Assembly: GCA_964020085.1 (NCBI GenBank)
Contig: OZ026606.1
Location: forward strand, 22,847,573 to 22,911,572
DNA length: 64,000 bases
From: Micromussa lordhowensis
Lineage: Eukaryota > Cnidaria > Anthozoa > Scleractinia > Lobophylliidae
Reading direction: 5' to 3'
Part shown: positions 25,347-38,179 of the stretch, piece by piece
How the letters are laid out: every line of letters begins with the position of its first letter
Position numbering within the stretch: the first letter of the stretch is position 1
Made by a program: the position numbers and the translations under genes
The notes under the pieces: generated by a model
Seen by the model: only the letters and a program-made list of their open reading frames with translations
Told to the model about the DNA's origin: nothing
The model's database searches: none

Positions 25347-25474
25347 GAATTATCACTGTTGATGTTTCAACTCATAAACCTTTCAAATGCACCGCATTTT
25401 ATATGCAATTGGCTTTTTGGAATTCTTACTTCAAGAACTACAAAATATACATTGAATTAAGTGAGACTTAGTAA

Positions 25475-25972
25475 AATAATATGTATTTATAATAATTCTT
25501 GTCATTTTAGCTTGAGAAATTGTGCAAATGATTTTACTGTCACAGACGGTGTCTTATAAAACAGACGTCTCTCATTGCGCAATCTCAGATTCGACTCCGA
25601 AAGATTCCATTCTGGTGACGTAGCTTTTCAGGTCAGTGTAGTCTCTCTGATTGGCTGTTACTTGCGCGCGAAAATTCAAACCTGGCCAATAGCAAATCAC
25701 AGGCGATAAACGGGTCTCTGTAATGTTACATGTACGTCATCATTATGGAATTTTCCGGGTCGATTCTCGGACGCTCTCGATCTGGAACGGAATTGAGCGT
25801 GCAAAGGAAGAGGTTTGAAAGCTTTGGTTCACATATAAGTTCTGTTGTCTTAAGGCAAATTCAACTTGGGTGAGTAAACAGATAACTAATAAGCTAAAGC
25901 GTTTCATTAGATCACACGGTGAGGTACATGTACAGTTAGAGTTGAAAAGTTTTTTTAACTCAAGCGTCAATG
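25475..25972. repeat. Left-flank repeat of the DM-gene amplicon
   Basis: It is nearly identical to 33590-33829 plus 34135-34320, which is the same block interrupted by an insertion at 33830. It contains no exon. It marks the outer edge of the duplicated region on this side. Confidence 0.75.
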
Positions 25973-27417
25973 AATATTAGATCTTCCTAGGGTCAAACGG
26001 ATTTTGTCGGCGAGCGGTGAATAAGTACCCAGTTTAGTCTGGATCTGAGCCGGCGCTGCTCTCTCCTGATATTATTCTAAGGTGCAAGATTGCGAACGAA
26101 GAAACTCTCTATTAGACACGCATTGTTAAACACGTTATTTCTTCGCACCGAAATTGAATGTCTGTTTGACCTATGAAGAGATGAAAATTTTAAATTTTCC
26201 TATGCTTCAAGCTAGTCTGGGAATGAGTTTCGTCGATTAATCTAATAAAGAAACATTTATCGCGATTCTAAGCAGTTGTAGCCCAAAATCTCTTTATTTT
26301 TTTTCAGGCAAGCTTATAGACTTCTTGGCGTAGCGAGCCAGATTATGGCTGCTAAAGTGTCCAGCAAACGTATAGTAATCATGTTAAGGTGGATGGCGAT
26401 GTTACAAATTCAGGAAAAAAATGAAAAAAGAAATCACTAGTGACTGAATGAATTGTCTCTTCCTTTGACTGTGTGGTGATTGCCGGGGCACTTGACCAAC
26501 TGAGCATTGAAATTTCCTCTGAATTCTGACTTTTTTGGGGGCTTTATTTTGGAAGAATAAATTACTAACGGACTTCAACGCGCTGACCGGCTTCTCGCCT
26601 CGATTCGGTGGGGTACGAGCTGGTTTAATTTTCAATGGGTTAAATCTCGGAAGAGAATTTACATCTACGTTTTTTACGTAGGGTAAATCCATTCCTTTTG
26701 ATGTTTAATAAACAGGCTTTCGTTTTAAAAAGGTACCGATTTATAATTCTTTGTATTTGACTAAATTGTCAAATGTCCCATCCCCGGGTAGCCCTTTGCG
26801 CGCAAATGCCCCATGCCCCAGCTTGTCAAACGCCCGTCAAATGCCCGGGGGGGGGGGGGGGGGTCTGTGAGCGGGTTTGGAATTGACAGAGCCATTAGTG
26901 ACAGAACCTACTGTTCCCAAACTCATATTTTCATTGCTCCTCTCTCGTTACACAGGAGACCGTAATTGTTCTGCATGCGCAGTCTTGGAATGTTTCACAG
27001 TTTAAACTATATTCACCTGTATATTATATGGTTATGTATCCAAGTAAACGTGTAGTGCAAATTAAACGAACTTGGAAATCTTGAAAAAGTATAGCAGTGT
27101 ATATGTTATATGTGACACTTTAAAACCAAACATTGAGTTATTTTGAACACTGATTCCGCTATTACTGACTCTATGACGGACGCCAAATGACGAGAGTGTC
27201 TGCTATAACGAGAGTTGAATGGAGAGTAATTGAGACAATGTTAGTCATTCGAAAGCTAAAACAAAGGGCCTTTGCGATTATACTTTGGGAGTCTTATTAA
27301 CTCAGGGAATTGGGTGCGTACATTTCGCCCTGAATTTGGGAGTTTTTTTTCGGGACAGTAGTTTCAGGCAACTTTTGAAACTTTCAATTAGGCCTTTCGA
27401 CAAATACCACGTAGAAT

Positions 27418-27661
27418 CGCACAATTGAGTAAAATCTTGCATTCTGGTTGGTTTACGAAGCGAGGTATTTATCGTGGAATTGCGAGTTGAAAACGAGGCT
27501 AAGTGCTATTGTTTCGCATCTACGTAAAAACTGTCGTCAAATTGTAACACAACAACTACAAAAAAGTTTTGCTACAATGTCTTTTTCTACAATTTTATTC
27601 AATTATGCGATTCAAGGAAAATTCATTACCTGACTCATGAATTCCGCGTTAAATTGCACTT

Positions 27662-27709
<48 letters not shown>

Positions 27710-27770
27710 TTCGCGTGCAATTTAACGCCAAATTCCCTCGTCAGGTTATGAATTTTCCTATAAAATCGCT
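27418..27770. mobile_element. Two-hairpin foldback element (F3) in unit 1
   Basis: The first inverted repeat opens with GAATCGCACAATTGAGTAAA and closes with TTTATTCAATTATGCGATTC. The second opens with AAAATTCATTACCTGAC and closes with GTCAGGTTATGAATTTT, around a core with ACCGATATCGCAC and GTGCGATATCGGT. The same element is in unit 2. Unit 3 lacks it and reads CACGTAAAATCGCGTAAATA at about 40963, giving an empty-site comparison. Confidence 0.75.
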
Positions 27771-28279
27771 TAAATACCTTTACCGAAATTATAAAAAAAT
27801 GTTCCAAAATTCTGACAAAATGTTTTCTAAATATCTCAAAAAATCCGCTAAATATTTCTTATTTTTGTTTTAAAAATAAACCAATTTTGAAACTCTTGGG
27901 CTAAAATTTTCAAACTTTTCTTACAATAGCAGGAGTTGAGGAAGAAGATTCTGAAATTTTGAAACATTGTCGCTTTAGCGCTTTTAGCAATGTGAACCAC
28001 ATTTTTCATATGGGAAATCGCTTAAACTGAATTGTTTCTGGCATAGAACTCAGCAATGTTTCAAGAATATAGCAAAGCAGGAGCATATCACTTAAGCCAA
28101 AAACAAGCTGCAAATATTTTTAAATTTCCCTAAATTTTCTAAATATCTCAGAAACTTCTAAAATATATATTTGTGGAGTGGCCCACTCCAAAAAAAGTAA
28201 AGCACGTGCTGCGCACGGGAATAAGCTGTTTGGGCCAATCACATTCGACATTTTGACTTTAGACTGACAGACTGACAGT

Positions 28280-28423
28280 CAGATAAGCGCCGGCGCTACT
28301 GGCGCCGCCCTGCAAGATTTATCTTGCTTGTGTCGTCAAGATTTCTAGATCACAGGGCGTCACCTGGAACGAGAAGTAATCACAACAGCGTCTTTCTTCG
28401 GACTAAAACAACGGTTCAATATC
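28280..28423 (+). promoter_or_regulatory. Promoter-proximal/5' UTR segment of DM copy 1
   Basis: It holds a GC palindrome (GGCGCTACTGGCGCC) near 28300 and AAGATTTATCTTGCTTG before the ATG. Copy 3 keeps this block (about 41510-41639). Copy 2 lacks about 54 bases of it. Roles are inferred only from position. Confidence 0.35.
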
Positions 28424-29556
28424 ATGGAGGAGTCTTCTTTTGAAAAATTAATGAACGTTAGAAAAGAACGCAAACCTTGTTGTACTCTATGTAGAAATCA
28501 CGGAGTACGAACTAATTCTAAGGGACATAAACATGGTTGTCCTTTCTTGAACTGTGACTGCCAGCCATGCGTCAAGGGAAGGAAAAGAAGAGTTGTAATG
28601 AGAAAGCAAGTTCGTCTTCGGAGGAAACAGATGAAAGATATTACAGGCCGTTCTAACTGTGTTACACCCGTCGAACCAGGGCGAGGTAAGAAAAGCGAAA
28701 TGTAAGCTAATGATTGTTAATTGTTCTTCTCCGAAAGTGAATCTTTTTTCTCTTCCATTTGAAGTTTTTTTTCAAAAATGGCAACTGCTAAAACTTTGCA
28801 GACTTAGTCCCGTTCTTATTTTAGAAGCTGACCAATGTTTACGCAGTTTTGACAGGCTGTTACAAGTTGTGAGCTTATTTGGGTTGTTTATTTCAAAGTT
28901 TGCGTAAACATATATAAGCTTAAGCTTAGATCAAAACTCTTCTTGTTAAACTTCGTAATTGCTTTAACGCGTTGGCGAAACGTTTCTTAACTGAACTCTA
29001 ATGTTTTCTTTATTACATTTAATGGTTTTCCTTGCACTGTGGTATAGTTCACTTAACGTGCTGTTTTGATGAATTTGCAGTTAATTTTTCGCTCGCCGCT
29101 GTGAAAACCGAATCACCTCTCACCAACGAGCACAGAAGCCTCAAGGACGAAAAAGAATTAGCCGTTATGAAACGAGGCGGAAGAAACGGAGCCTTGATCC
29201 AGAGCGTGTCCAACATTTTGCATTCACAGTTCAGCGTTCCTAGGCAGCAGTCCTTCAACTGTAGTGCTTACATACCACCTCCTTTCCAGTTTCAGTGGAA
29301 TCCCAGAGATGTATTCTCGGCGAGCTTTCATTTTTACAACAACTGGCGGCCCGAACAACCCGTGTCTTCCTGCCCGATCGAGCCGCCGACCAGCCCTGGT
29401 TTCACGGTGTCCGATAACAGCGCTTTTGTGAAGTACTGCGGCTATTCTCCGAGGACGGAGAGCAACTCTTGTAAATTTGGTCATTCTTCGTCCGCGGGGG
29501 CTGCCGCGCTGCTGGCATCGTTTGGAAGTCCAGAACAGGGGATGTCAAAACGTTAA
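28424..29556 (+). CDS. DM-domain transcription factor, copy 1
   Basis: A DMRT-type protein: it would bind DNA in the nucleus through an intertwined zinc module. In animals this family includes many sex-determination and gonad regulators. Exons: 28424-28685 and 29081-29556, joined in phase 1, giving 245 aa. The DM domain fills exon 1: ligands C20-x2-C23-x2-H26-x8-H35-x3-C39-x4-C44-x-C46-x2-C49, exactly the family spacing. It is followed by a basic recognition tail (KGRKRRVVMRKQVRLRRKQ). Exon 2 is Ser/Pro-rich with no recognisable domain; no DMA motif. The C terminus ends GMSKR. Relative to the other copies it has SFHFYNN for GFHSYNN and CKFGHS for CRFGHS or CRFGHF. An AATAAA follows near 30128. 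Intact reading frames support function, but expression is unknown. Confidence 0.92.
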
Positions 29557-31682
29557 GTTTATTGAAGTAGTTTAGAAAATGTTTAAGCTTACATGATATC
29601 CTTCTCGTTTCTGGCTCAAGTTGCCTTAGTGTTTAGGTTTCAGATCTTTTTTCATGTTTTCAAGTATTTAAAGATTTATTAAATGTGAAAAAGCTTATCG
29701 TGGACAACGCAAGTTGTTTATACATTTAATAAGCTCATTGTTCTTCGGATATTCCTTTGTTCCATAAATCAGTGTGAACATTAGTTTTAAATAAGTTACA
29801 ATTCTTACATAATAGCCTAAGATTGCTCAGCCAAACTGATAAAACCCACTTTATTAGGACGGGTGACACGAAAAGACACCGATCTTTTCTAACAAATTCA
29901 CGAAGGAGTTTGCGTAAAAAAGACACGTTTAAATAGTATATAGTGGCTGAGTTGCAGTTTTAGAATGCAGTCTTTAAGTCTAGCTGTATTGCCGTTTAAA
30001 GACTTTCTCGTCGCCTAGAGGAGATAGAGACGATAACTTTTACAACTTGACAACATGGCGCCGACTATCACAATCTTCTGCTTTAACAAATCCAAGCTAT
30101 AAGACCGTTATTTTATTAAACTTCGAAGAATAAAAGTATCTTTTGATTATTATGCGTTGAAATATCTGTCAGCACACTCTCACAGACTATCATGAGAAAA
30201 ATGTAAAAAGTGAGGAGGTCCGACAACGAGAGTACGAGGTTGGTTTAGTGGTTGCACTTTGTGAGAATTACATCCTTAATTTTTCCATCGACGTACGATG
30301 GCGTTTTGTCAGGCATTTGTTTTCAGGAAGTTGCCAATGCCCCATGGTGGGGCGAGCTTGTGTATACGAAATCACTACGGGAGCGAAAAAGCCCAACCCA
30401 AAAGTCCTGGCCCCACCATGCTCACATTAAAACTATTTTTTTCTCAAGTAATGTCTTTTGCCACTTTCAGTTGAGGTAATCAAATTTAATACTCGCGTTC
30501 AGCGAGTTTAATTTAGCGTGCAGCATTATCTTTTCATGCATGCTTGGTGCACCGCTTTACAAGTATAAGAGAGACTGGAGAGGGGGCAGGGTCTAAAGAT
30601 TGTAACGGTCTGTTGACAATGCAGAAAAGTTATCCCTAGTCGTAGGGTACCCTCCTTATACCGGGCAACCAGGGAGGAGACCTTTTGGCAGCGAACTGTT
30701 AATGAGAGATGTCAAAAGTCGGCTCGGGAGCTAGGGTGACATTAGATGGTGGGTCACTTGCTTTGAAGGTAGGGAGGAGAGGCGAGCCTTCGCTTTCCCC
30801 GACAGACACTATGTTTGACTCACCGACCAGGGGCAACTCAGGTCAATAACTGGCCATTTTCATTACATACGCTCGGTAAACTGTGGCACGGGGTGTATAC
30901 AGGGTAACTCTCCTATCAGGAACAGCTCTTCACGTGAACAGGTTTTGACGCATTTTCTGACTTGCCAGCGGAGTGGTGCGGCACTTTCTTGAGCTCGAGG
31001 CTCATTTATATTTTGTCACGTTCTCGCCGCGCTAATTGGGTTGGCGCTTTTTCGAGTTTATATGATTGTTGTAAGATGCATCTTTTGTTGCAAAGTAAAT
31101 ACTAACAAAAAGTAACGAGTGAAACATTTTAAGGTATCCAAAGCGTAGCACATTAGTTACTTTGAAATGCAAAACTCGACTTTAACAGTTTACTGATTTA
31201 TTGAAACATTGGGCGGATTATGTTATATCTGTACATCATTACCGACTACTAGGATAAGATAAAAATAAGGTTCATTTTAGACCTATACTAAATACCGTTT
31301 GCACGTGACGTCATGTTCGGTGCATTTTATGTTGCTTCAAACGCTAATATGGCTGCTAAAAAAATGAGCTCTTTACACATAACGATTACCGTGAAAACGG
31401 GCGTTATTTGAGTAGTTTTCTAACGCCATACAAATCTGTCGTTTAACAAAGAAGAAACCATTAATTGCGGGTCGGAGTTAACATCACTTTCAGGCAGTAG
31501 TAGAAACGTTGTACCCATACTGGAAACTACTTCCCATACTGGAGTCAGTCACTTGAATCATAGCACCAAAAAAGGACACTATAAAATCAGTAGAAATGAA
31601 CAAAAAACTCATGTGTGACACTATGACGATAAGCTAAAAAGCTATGACGCTGAAGGCGTATTATAGCCGGTTTACTCAAGGT

Positions 31683-31720
31683 TTCGGACTGAAGAAGGGC
31701 TAAGCCCGAAACGTTTAGCA
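31683..31720 (+). ncRNA. Hammerhead-like core motif
   Basis: CTGAAGA (fits CUGANGA), then GGGC-TAA-GCCC, then GAAAC and GTT follow in hammerhead order. This matches the core reported for Penelope-like elements. Stems I and III are not closed by local flanks, so activity is doubtful. A duplicate is in unit 3. Confidence 0.35.
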
Positions 31721-32174
31721 CACTAGCTACTATTTAACACCGAGCCTTCAGCCTCATATTTAGTTTAACACTATAAAAAGTCGTTCAAACCCTTTCCACA
31801 ATATCCTGCTACAGAATATCCACAAACAAGTGTTCCAATATGGACCTTACGCAACCCCGTCAGCATCAACTACAAACTGATTTTAAAATACTTTAATCGA
31901 CCATCTAAATTTAGTGTTTGGCTATCGCCGTCAGTACTAATCTCCACTTCAGTGAAACTATAAACGCACTGTTAAAAATGAAAAAAATAATTGCCATGTT
32001 TGACTGTTCCACGCTACACAGAATTTGGTCAATTTCGCGTTGTTTTCTAGAGGACGGCAGAGAAATATACCAATATTTATAACGCACGTGCAAAGCTCCA
32101 CAAGGGAATTCAATTTAAAAATTTAATTTAATTTAAAAATTTAATTCAAGGGAATTAAATTTTCGAAAAATTAA

Positions 32175-33584
32175 GGTGGCTCTTAACCCCATGTACAGAA
32201 TTTTTTTAAACTTTGTCAAAAGTTACATCTTATCATGCTCATCAAAGGTTGATAATATAAAAAAATTTCACCGTGCCGTTTTTGAAATATAAGCCCCTAA
32301 AGCTGCAATTAAGGGTGTTTTTAGGAGGTTATACTGTTGCTATGGTAACGTATTGTGTCACGCTCACATCGTGGGTGGCTCCACCTGAAATGTTCTGCAA
32401 TTGGTATAGGATTTAATGGAGCCGAAACCAATTGTAGAATTCCAAACATTTTAGGTATCCTACTGATGAACGGTTGTGGCAACTAGATATTATTTTTCCA
32501 GGAGCCAGCATTGAGATTGTGGTCTGTCCCCTTTGAATTATATCGAGTTATGGATGCACGCGGGAAGTTTGGAGAGCATGACAGAGGCGTAACTAGGGTT
32601 TTGATAGTTCAGAATGATTTTCACGTTGCCGAAACTTTAGGAAAAGGAACTCGAAGCGTAACGCAAGGTAATTTTGCAGTTAACGTCATTTTATTGGCAC
32701 GGCCGTGCGTACATCAGCGCGCGCGCTATGTTATTAGTGTTCATTGAAAATAAACACATCATTCTATTTGTGAGTTTTTTGCGCTGGGAAGCTGCAGAGG
32801 TTGCATAACGAGCTTAACAGCAGAAAAATATGCCATTTGGAAAGATTGCGCTTAGAACTTTTTAACTTATCGCTTACCGCTACAGCGCTTTCAGTCTAAA
32901 AATCTTGGTAATTGTAGACCTTAACAACCATTGTTATACAGACGATTGGTGAAAACAAAGGCTGGCCGAAGCAAGAAGCGCCATTTTCGAACGAAATTGA
33001 AGTGGTTATTTTGAAACTTAAAAGGATAATGGTTCTCGTCCACCAATTTTCGAAGCTAAAACGGCTTTTAAGAGACGAAACTGTGATCTTTTATTTGCCG
33101 TTGGTCACTTTTTGGAAGCGCAAACCAGGTTCGAGGAAATTTCTTTCGAAATCGGCTTCCATACGAAAAATGGCTCATTTTTGTTGATTTTCAAGTCCAA
33201 ATGGATAGACCTTCCACTGGATAGAATTTCTTCGTTTTTGTCTATTATTGTAGATACATCCTTCCTCTTCAAAAAGCCGTAGGTCAAAGTGTTGGTTAGC
33301 TGTTGTGCGATGTCACACGAGCAAATTTTCTATGCCCACTCGGCCGATTTTAGCCCTTTCTTCTCTTATTCTGGGGTTTTCAAAGCGCGCTCGCTTTCAA
33401 ATTTGCCGCTTCGGTGATCATGAATAATTAATGATGTCCACTCATTCTGCCCGATGGAAAATGATACCAATGTGTTTACCAATGATTGCTCAGTTATTTG
33501 ATGCCATGATTGTAGCATCAAGTGATAAAGATTGGTTATAATGGCCCATCCAAATCTAAGTGTTGGAAACTGTTTTGAGCCACC
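32175..33584. mobile_element. TTAA-flanked DNA element, 1.41 kb
   Basis: Termini are GGTGGCTC (32175-32182) and GAGCCACC (33577-33584), with TTAA directly on both sides (32171-32174, 33585-33588). TTAA duplication is the mark of piggyBac-like insertion. A shorter relative lies at about 56862-57121. Inside, 32514-32660 is an open stretch (reads LRLWSVPFELYRVMDARGKF) followed by a GT donor-like site. No transposase is recognised, so it is probably non-autonomous. Confidence 0.65.
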
Positions 33585-33588
33585 TTAA

Positions 33589-34605
33589 GCGAGACTTAAA
33601 ATAATATGTATTTATAATAATTCTTGTCATTTTAGCATGAGAAATTGTGCAAATGATTTTACTGTCACAGACGGTGTCTTATAAAATAAACGTCTCTCAT
33701 TGCGCAATCTCAGATTCGACTCCGAAAAATTCCATTCTGGTGAGGTAGCTTTTCAGGTCCGTGTAGTCTCTCTGATTGGCTGTTACTTGCGCGCGAAAAT
33801 TCAAAACAGGACAATAGCAAATCACAGGCTTTATTATTCAACAAATTGTAACACTATCCAAATATGGTCATGATGCTCTCAATATCTGTCATCCGTAGGT
33901 AACAGATATCCGGCGATATACGTAGCTTCGTACGGGGGAAGAAAAAGTGAAGTGAAAAAATGTCGACAGAAAGATTTAAAAATGTTACGAGCTTTGTTAT
34001 CAATTTGTTGAATAATAAAACAATTATCCTGCTCAATCTTGCGGAATATCGTCTGATTTTTAGCCGACTCGGCCTGCGGCCTCGTCGGCTAAGTATCAGA
34101 CGATATTCCGCGCGATTTCGCAGGATAATTGTTAAATAAACGGGTCCCTGTAATGTTACATGTACGTCATCATTATGGAATTTTTCAGGTCGATTCTCGG
34201 ATGCTCTCGATCTGGAACGGAATTGAGCGTGCAAAGGAAGAGGTCTAAAAGCTTTGGTTCACATATAAGTTCTGTTGTCTTAAGGCAAATGTAACTTGGG
34301 TGAGTAAACAGATAATATTAGATATTCCTAGGGTCAAACGGATTTTGTCGGCGAGCGGTGAATAAGTACCCAGTTTAGCCTGGATCTGAACCGGCGTTGC
34401 TCTCTCACGATATTAGTCCAAGGTGCAAGATTTTGCGAACGAAGAAACTCTCTATTACACGCATTGTTAAACATGTTATTTCTTCGCACCGAAATTGAAT
34501 GTCTGGGAATGAGTTTCGTCGATTAATCTAATAGAGAAACATTTATCGCGATTCTAAGCAGTTGTAGCCCAAAATCTCTTCTTTTTGTCAAGCAAGCTTG
34601 ACAAA
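33589..34605 (+). repeat. Second copy of the amplicon left flank
   Basis: It repeats 25475-26310 in direct orientation, with an insertion at 33830-34134 and a deletion around 34318. It joins the inverted unit 2 near 34605. The junction shows which sequence lies between the arms of the palindrome-like pair. Confidence 0.75.
33830..34134. mobile_element. Two-hairpin foldback element (F2)
   Basis: The first inverted repeat is TTTATTATTCAACAAATTG (33830) with CAATTTGTTGAATAATAAA (34001). The adjoining second hairpin is ACAATTATCCTGC (34020) with GCAGGATAATTGT (34120), around AGCCGA/TCGGCT and GGAATATCGTCTGA arms. The homologous uninterrupted site is in the first flank at 25704-25712 (CACAGGC then GATAAACGGG). 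Confidence 0.75.
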
Positions 34606-36385
34606 TTTGAATTTTCACGTGCAAACGGTATTAAGTATAGGTCTAAAATGAACCTTATTTTTATCTTATCCTAGTAGTCGGTAATGATGAACACATATAA
34701 CATAATCCGCCCAATGTTTCAATAAATCAGTAAACTGTTAAAGTCGAGTTTTGCATTTCAAAGTTACTAATGTGCTACGCTTTGGATACCTTAAAATGTT
34801 TCACTCGATACTTTTTGTTAGTATTTACTTTGCAACAAAAGATGAATCTTACAACAACCATATAAACTCGAAAAAGCGCCAACCCAATTAGCGCGGCGAG
34901 AACGTGACAAAATATAAATGAGCCTCGAGCTCAAGAAAGTGCCGCACCACTCCGCTGGCAAGTCGAAAAATGCGTCAAAACCTGTTTACGTGAAGAGCTG
35001 TTCCTGATAGGAGAGTTACCCTGTATACACCCCGAGCCATCGTTTACTGAGCGTATGTAATGAAAATGGCCAGTTATTGACCTGAGTTGCCCCTGGTCGG
35101 TGAGTCAAACATAGTGTCTGTCGGGGAAAGCGAAGGCTCGCCTCTCCTCCCTACCTTCAAAGCAAGTGACCCACCATCTAATGTCACCCTAGCACCCGAG
35201 CCGACTTTGACATCTCTCATTAACAGTTCGCTGCCAAAAGGTACCCTCCCTGGTTGCCCGGTATAAGGAGGGTACCCTACGACTAGGGATAACTTTTCTG
35301 CATTGTCAACAGACCGTTACAATCTATAGACCCTGCCCCCTCTCCAGTCTCTCTTTTACTTGTAAAGCGGTGCACCAAGCATGCATGAAAAGATAATGCT
35401 GCACGCTAAATTAAACTCGCTGAACGCGATTATTAAATATTTGATTACCTCAACTGAAAGTGGCAAAAGACATTACTTGAGAAAAAAATAGTTTTAATGT
35501 GAGCATGGGTGGGGCCAGGACTTTTGGGTGGGGCATTTGCGCTTCCGTAGGGATTTCGTATACACAATCTCGCCCCACCATGGGGCATTGGCAACTTCCT
35601 GAAAACAAATGCCTGACAAAAAAGCCATCGTACGTCGATGGAAAAATTAAAGATGTAATTCTCACAAAGTCCAACCACTAAACCAACCTCGTACTCTCGT
35701 TGTCGCACCTCCTCACTTTTTACATTTTTCTCATGATAGTCTGTGAGAGTATGCTGACAGATATTTCAACACATAATAACATATAAATCAAAAGATACCT
35801 TTATTCTTCGAAGTTTAATAAAATAACGGTCTTATAGCTTGGATTTGTTAAAGCAGAAGATTGTGATAGTCGGCGCCATGTTGTCAAGTTGTAAAAGTTA
35901 TCGTCTCTATCTCCTCTAGGCGACGAGAAAGTCTTTAAACGGCAATACAGCTAGACTTAAAGACTGCATTCTAAAACTGCAACTCAGCCACTATATACTA
36001 TTTAAACGTGTCTCTTTTACGCAAACTCCTTCGTGAATTTGTTAGAAAAGATCGGTGTCTTTTCGTGTCACCCGTCCTAATAAAGTGGGTTTTATCAGTT
36101 TGGCTGAGCAATCTTAGGCTGTTATGTAAGAACTGTAACTTATTTAAAACTAATGTCGACACTGATTTACGGAACTAGGCCAAAAAATTGTTCTGCAACA
36201 AAAGAATATCCGAAGAACAATGAGCTTATTAAATGTATAAACAACTTGCGTTTTCCACGAAAAGCTTTTTCACATAAGCTAATAAATTTTTAAATACTTG
36301 AAAACACGAAAAAAGATCTGAAACCTAAACACTAAGGCAACTTGGGCCAGAAACGAGAAGGATATCATATAAGCTTAAACATTTT

Positions 36386-37573
36386 CTAAACTACTTCAAT
36401 AAACTTTTTTGACATCCCCTGTTCTGGACTTCCAAACGATGCCAGCAGCGCGGCAGCCCCCGCGGACGAAAAATGACCAAATCTACAAGAGTTGCTCTCC
36501 GTCCTCGGAGAATAGCCGCAGTACTTCACAAAAGCGCTGTTATCGGACACCGTGAAACCAGGGCTGGTCGGCGGCTCGATCGGGCAGGAAGACACGGGTT
36601 GTTCGGGCCGCCAGTTGTTGTAAGAATGAAAGCCCGTCGAGAATACATCTCTGGGATTCCACTGAAACTGGAAAGGAGGTGGTATGTGAGCACTACAGTT
36701 GAAGGACTGCTGCCTAGGAACGCTGAACTGTGAATGCAAAATGTTGGACACGCTCTGGATCAAGGCCCCGTTTCTTCCGCCTCGTTTCATAACGGCTAAT
36801 TCTTTTTCGTCCTTGAGGCTTCTGTGCTCGTTGGTGAGAGGTGATTCGGTTTTCACAGCGGCGAGCGAAAAATTAACTGCAAATTCATCAAAACAGCACG
36901 TTAAGTGAACTATACACACAGTGCAAGGAAAACCATTAAATGTAATAAAGAAAACATTAGGGTTCAGTTAAGAAACGTTTCGCCAACGCGTTAAAACAAT
37001 TACGAAGTTTAACTAATAACAAGAAGAGTTTTGATCTAAGCTTAGGCTTATATAAGCTTAAGCTTATGTTTACGCAAACTTTGAAATAAACAACCCAAAT
37101 GAGGTCACAACTTGTAACAGCCTGTCAAAACTGCGTAAACATTGTTCAGCTTCTATAAGCCAAAATATCCTTCCAAAATAAGAACGAGACTAAGTCTGCA
37201 AAGTTTTAGCAGTTGCCATTTTTGAAAAAAAACTTCAAATGGAAGAGAAAAAAGATTCACTTTCGGAGAAGAACAATTAACAATCATTAGCTTACATTTT
37301 GCTTTTCTTACCTCGCCCTGGTTCGACGGGTGTAACACAGTTAGAACGGCCTGTAATATCTTTCATCTGTTTCCTCCGAAGACGAACTTGCTTTCTCATT
37401 ACAACTCTTCTTTTCCTTCCCTTGACGCATGGCTGGCAGTCACAGTTCAAGAAAGGACAACCATGTTTATGTCCCTTAGAATTAGTTCGTACTCCGTGAT
37501 TTCTACATAGAGTACAACAAGGTTTGCGTTCTTTTCTAACGTTCATTAATTTTTCAAAAGAAGACTCCTCCAT
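36386..37573 (-). CDS. DM-domain transcription factor, copy 2 (inverted)
   Basis: The same two-exon design as copy 1. Exon 1 is 37312-37573 and exon 2 is 36386-36876, joined in phase 1, giving about 250 aa. The DM exon is identical in protein to copies 1 and 3, with all eight zinc ligands. A small change just before the usual stop shifts the frame, so the protein ends SKKFIEVV and not SKR, five residues longer than copies 1 and 3. Other differences: STGFHS and CRFGHF. Upstream of its ATG about 54 bases present in the other copies are missing and a short novel segment (near 37660) is present, so regulation may differ. No inactivating lesion is seen. Confidence 0.92.
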
Positions 37574-38179
37574 GATATTGAACCGTTGTTTTAGTCCGAA
37601 GAAAGACGCTGTTGTGATTACTTCTCGTTCCAGGTGACGCCCTGTGATCTAGGCGCTTATAAAATCACTTACATGTCAGACTGACTGTCAGTCTGTCAGT
37701 CTAAAGTCAAAATGTCGAATGTGATTGGCCCAAACAGCTTATTCCCGTGCGCAGCACGTGCTTTACTTTTTTTGGAGTGGGCCACTCCACAAATATATAT
37801 TTTAGAAGTTTCTGAGATAGTTAGAAAATTTAGGGAAATTTAAAAATATTTGCAGCTTGTTTTTGGCTTAGCTCTATATTTTCTTTGCTATATTCTTGAA
37901 ACATTGCTGAGTTCTATGCCAGAAACAATTCAGTTTAAGCGATTTCCCATATGAAAAATGTGGTTCACATTGCTAAAAGCGCTAAAGCGACAATGTTTCA
38001 AAATTTCAGAATCTTCTTCCTCAACTCCTGCTATTGTAAGAAAAGTTTGAAAATTTTAGCCCAAGAGTTTCAAAATTGGTTTATTTTTAAAACAAAAATA
38101 AGAAATATTTAGCGGGTTTTTCGAGATATTTAGAAAACATTTTGTCAGATTTTTGGAACATTTTTTTATAATTTCGGTA

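Larger units (their letters stand above)
25973..32088 (+). repeat. Segmental duplication unit 1 (about 6.1 kb)
   Basis: It matches unit 3 (39481-45990, direct) end to end and unit 2 (34606-39480, inverted) over about 26.55-31.33 kb. It carries DM-domain gene copy 1. Apart from the gene, it holds a foldback insertion (about 27418-27770), a GC-biased stretch around 30.2-30.9 kb with no good ORF, and a hammerhead-like core near 31689. Visible differences between units are scattered substitutions and discrete indels. Confidence 0.85.

Noticed and set aside
26848..26867. Poly-G tract as a functional G-quadruplex
   Set aside because: Its length differs among the duplicated units and homopolymers are error-prone; nothing else supports a role.
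36473..36733. 86-residue open frame antisense to DM exon 2 (also at 29224-29484 and 42463-42723)
   Set aside because: It is present in all copies only because the copies are nearly identical; no start context, no family, and fully overlapped by the sense exon.
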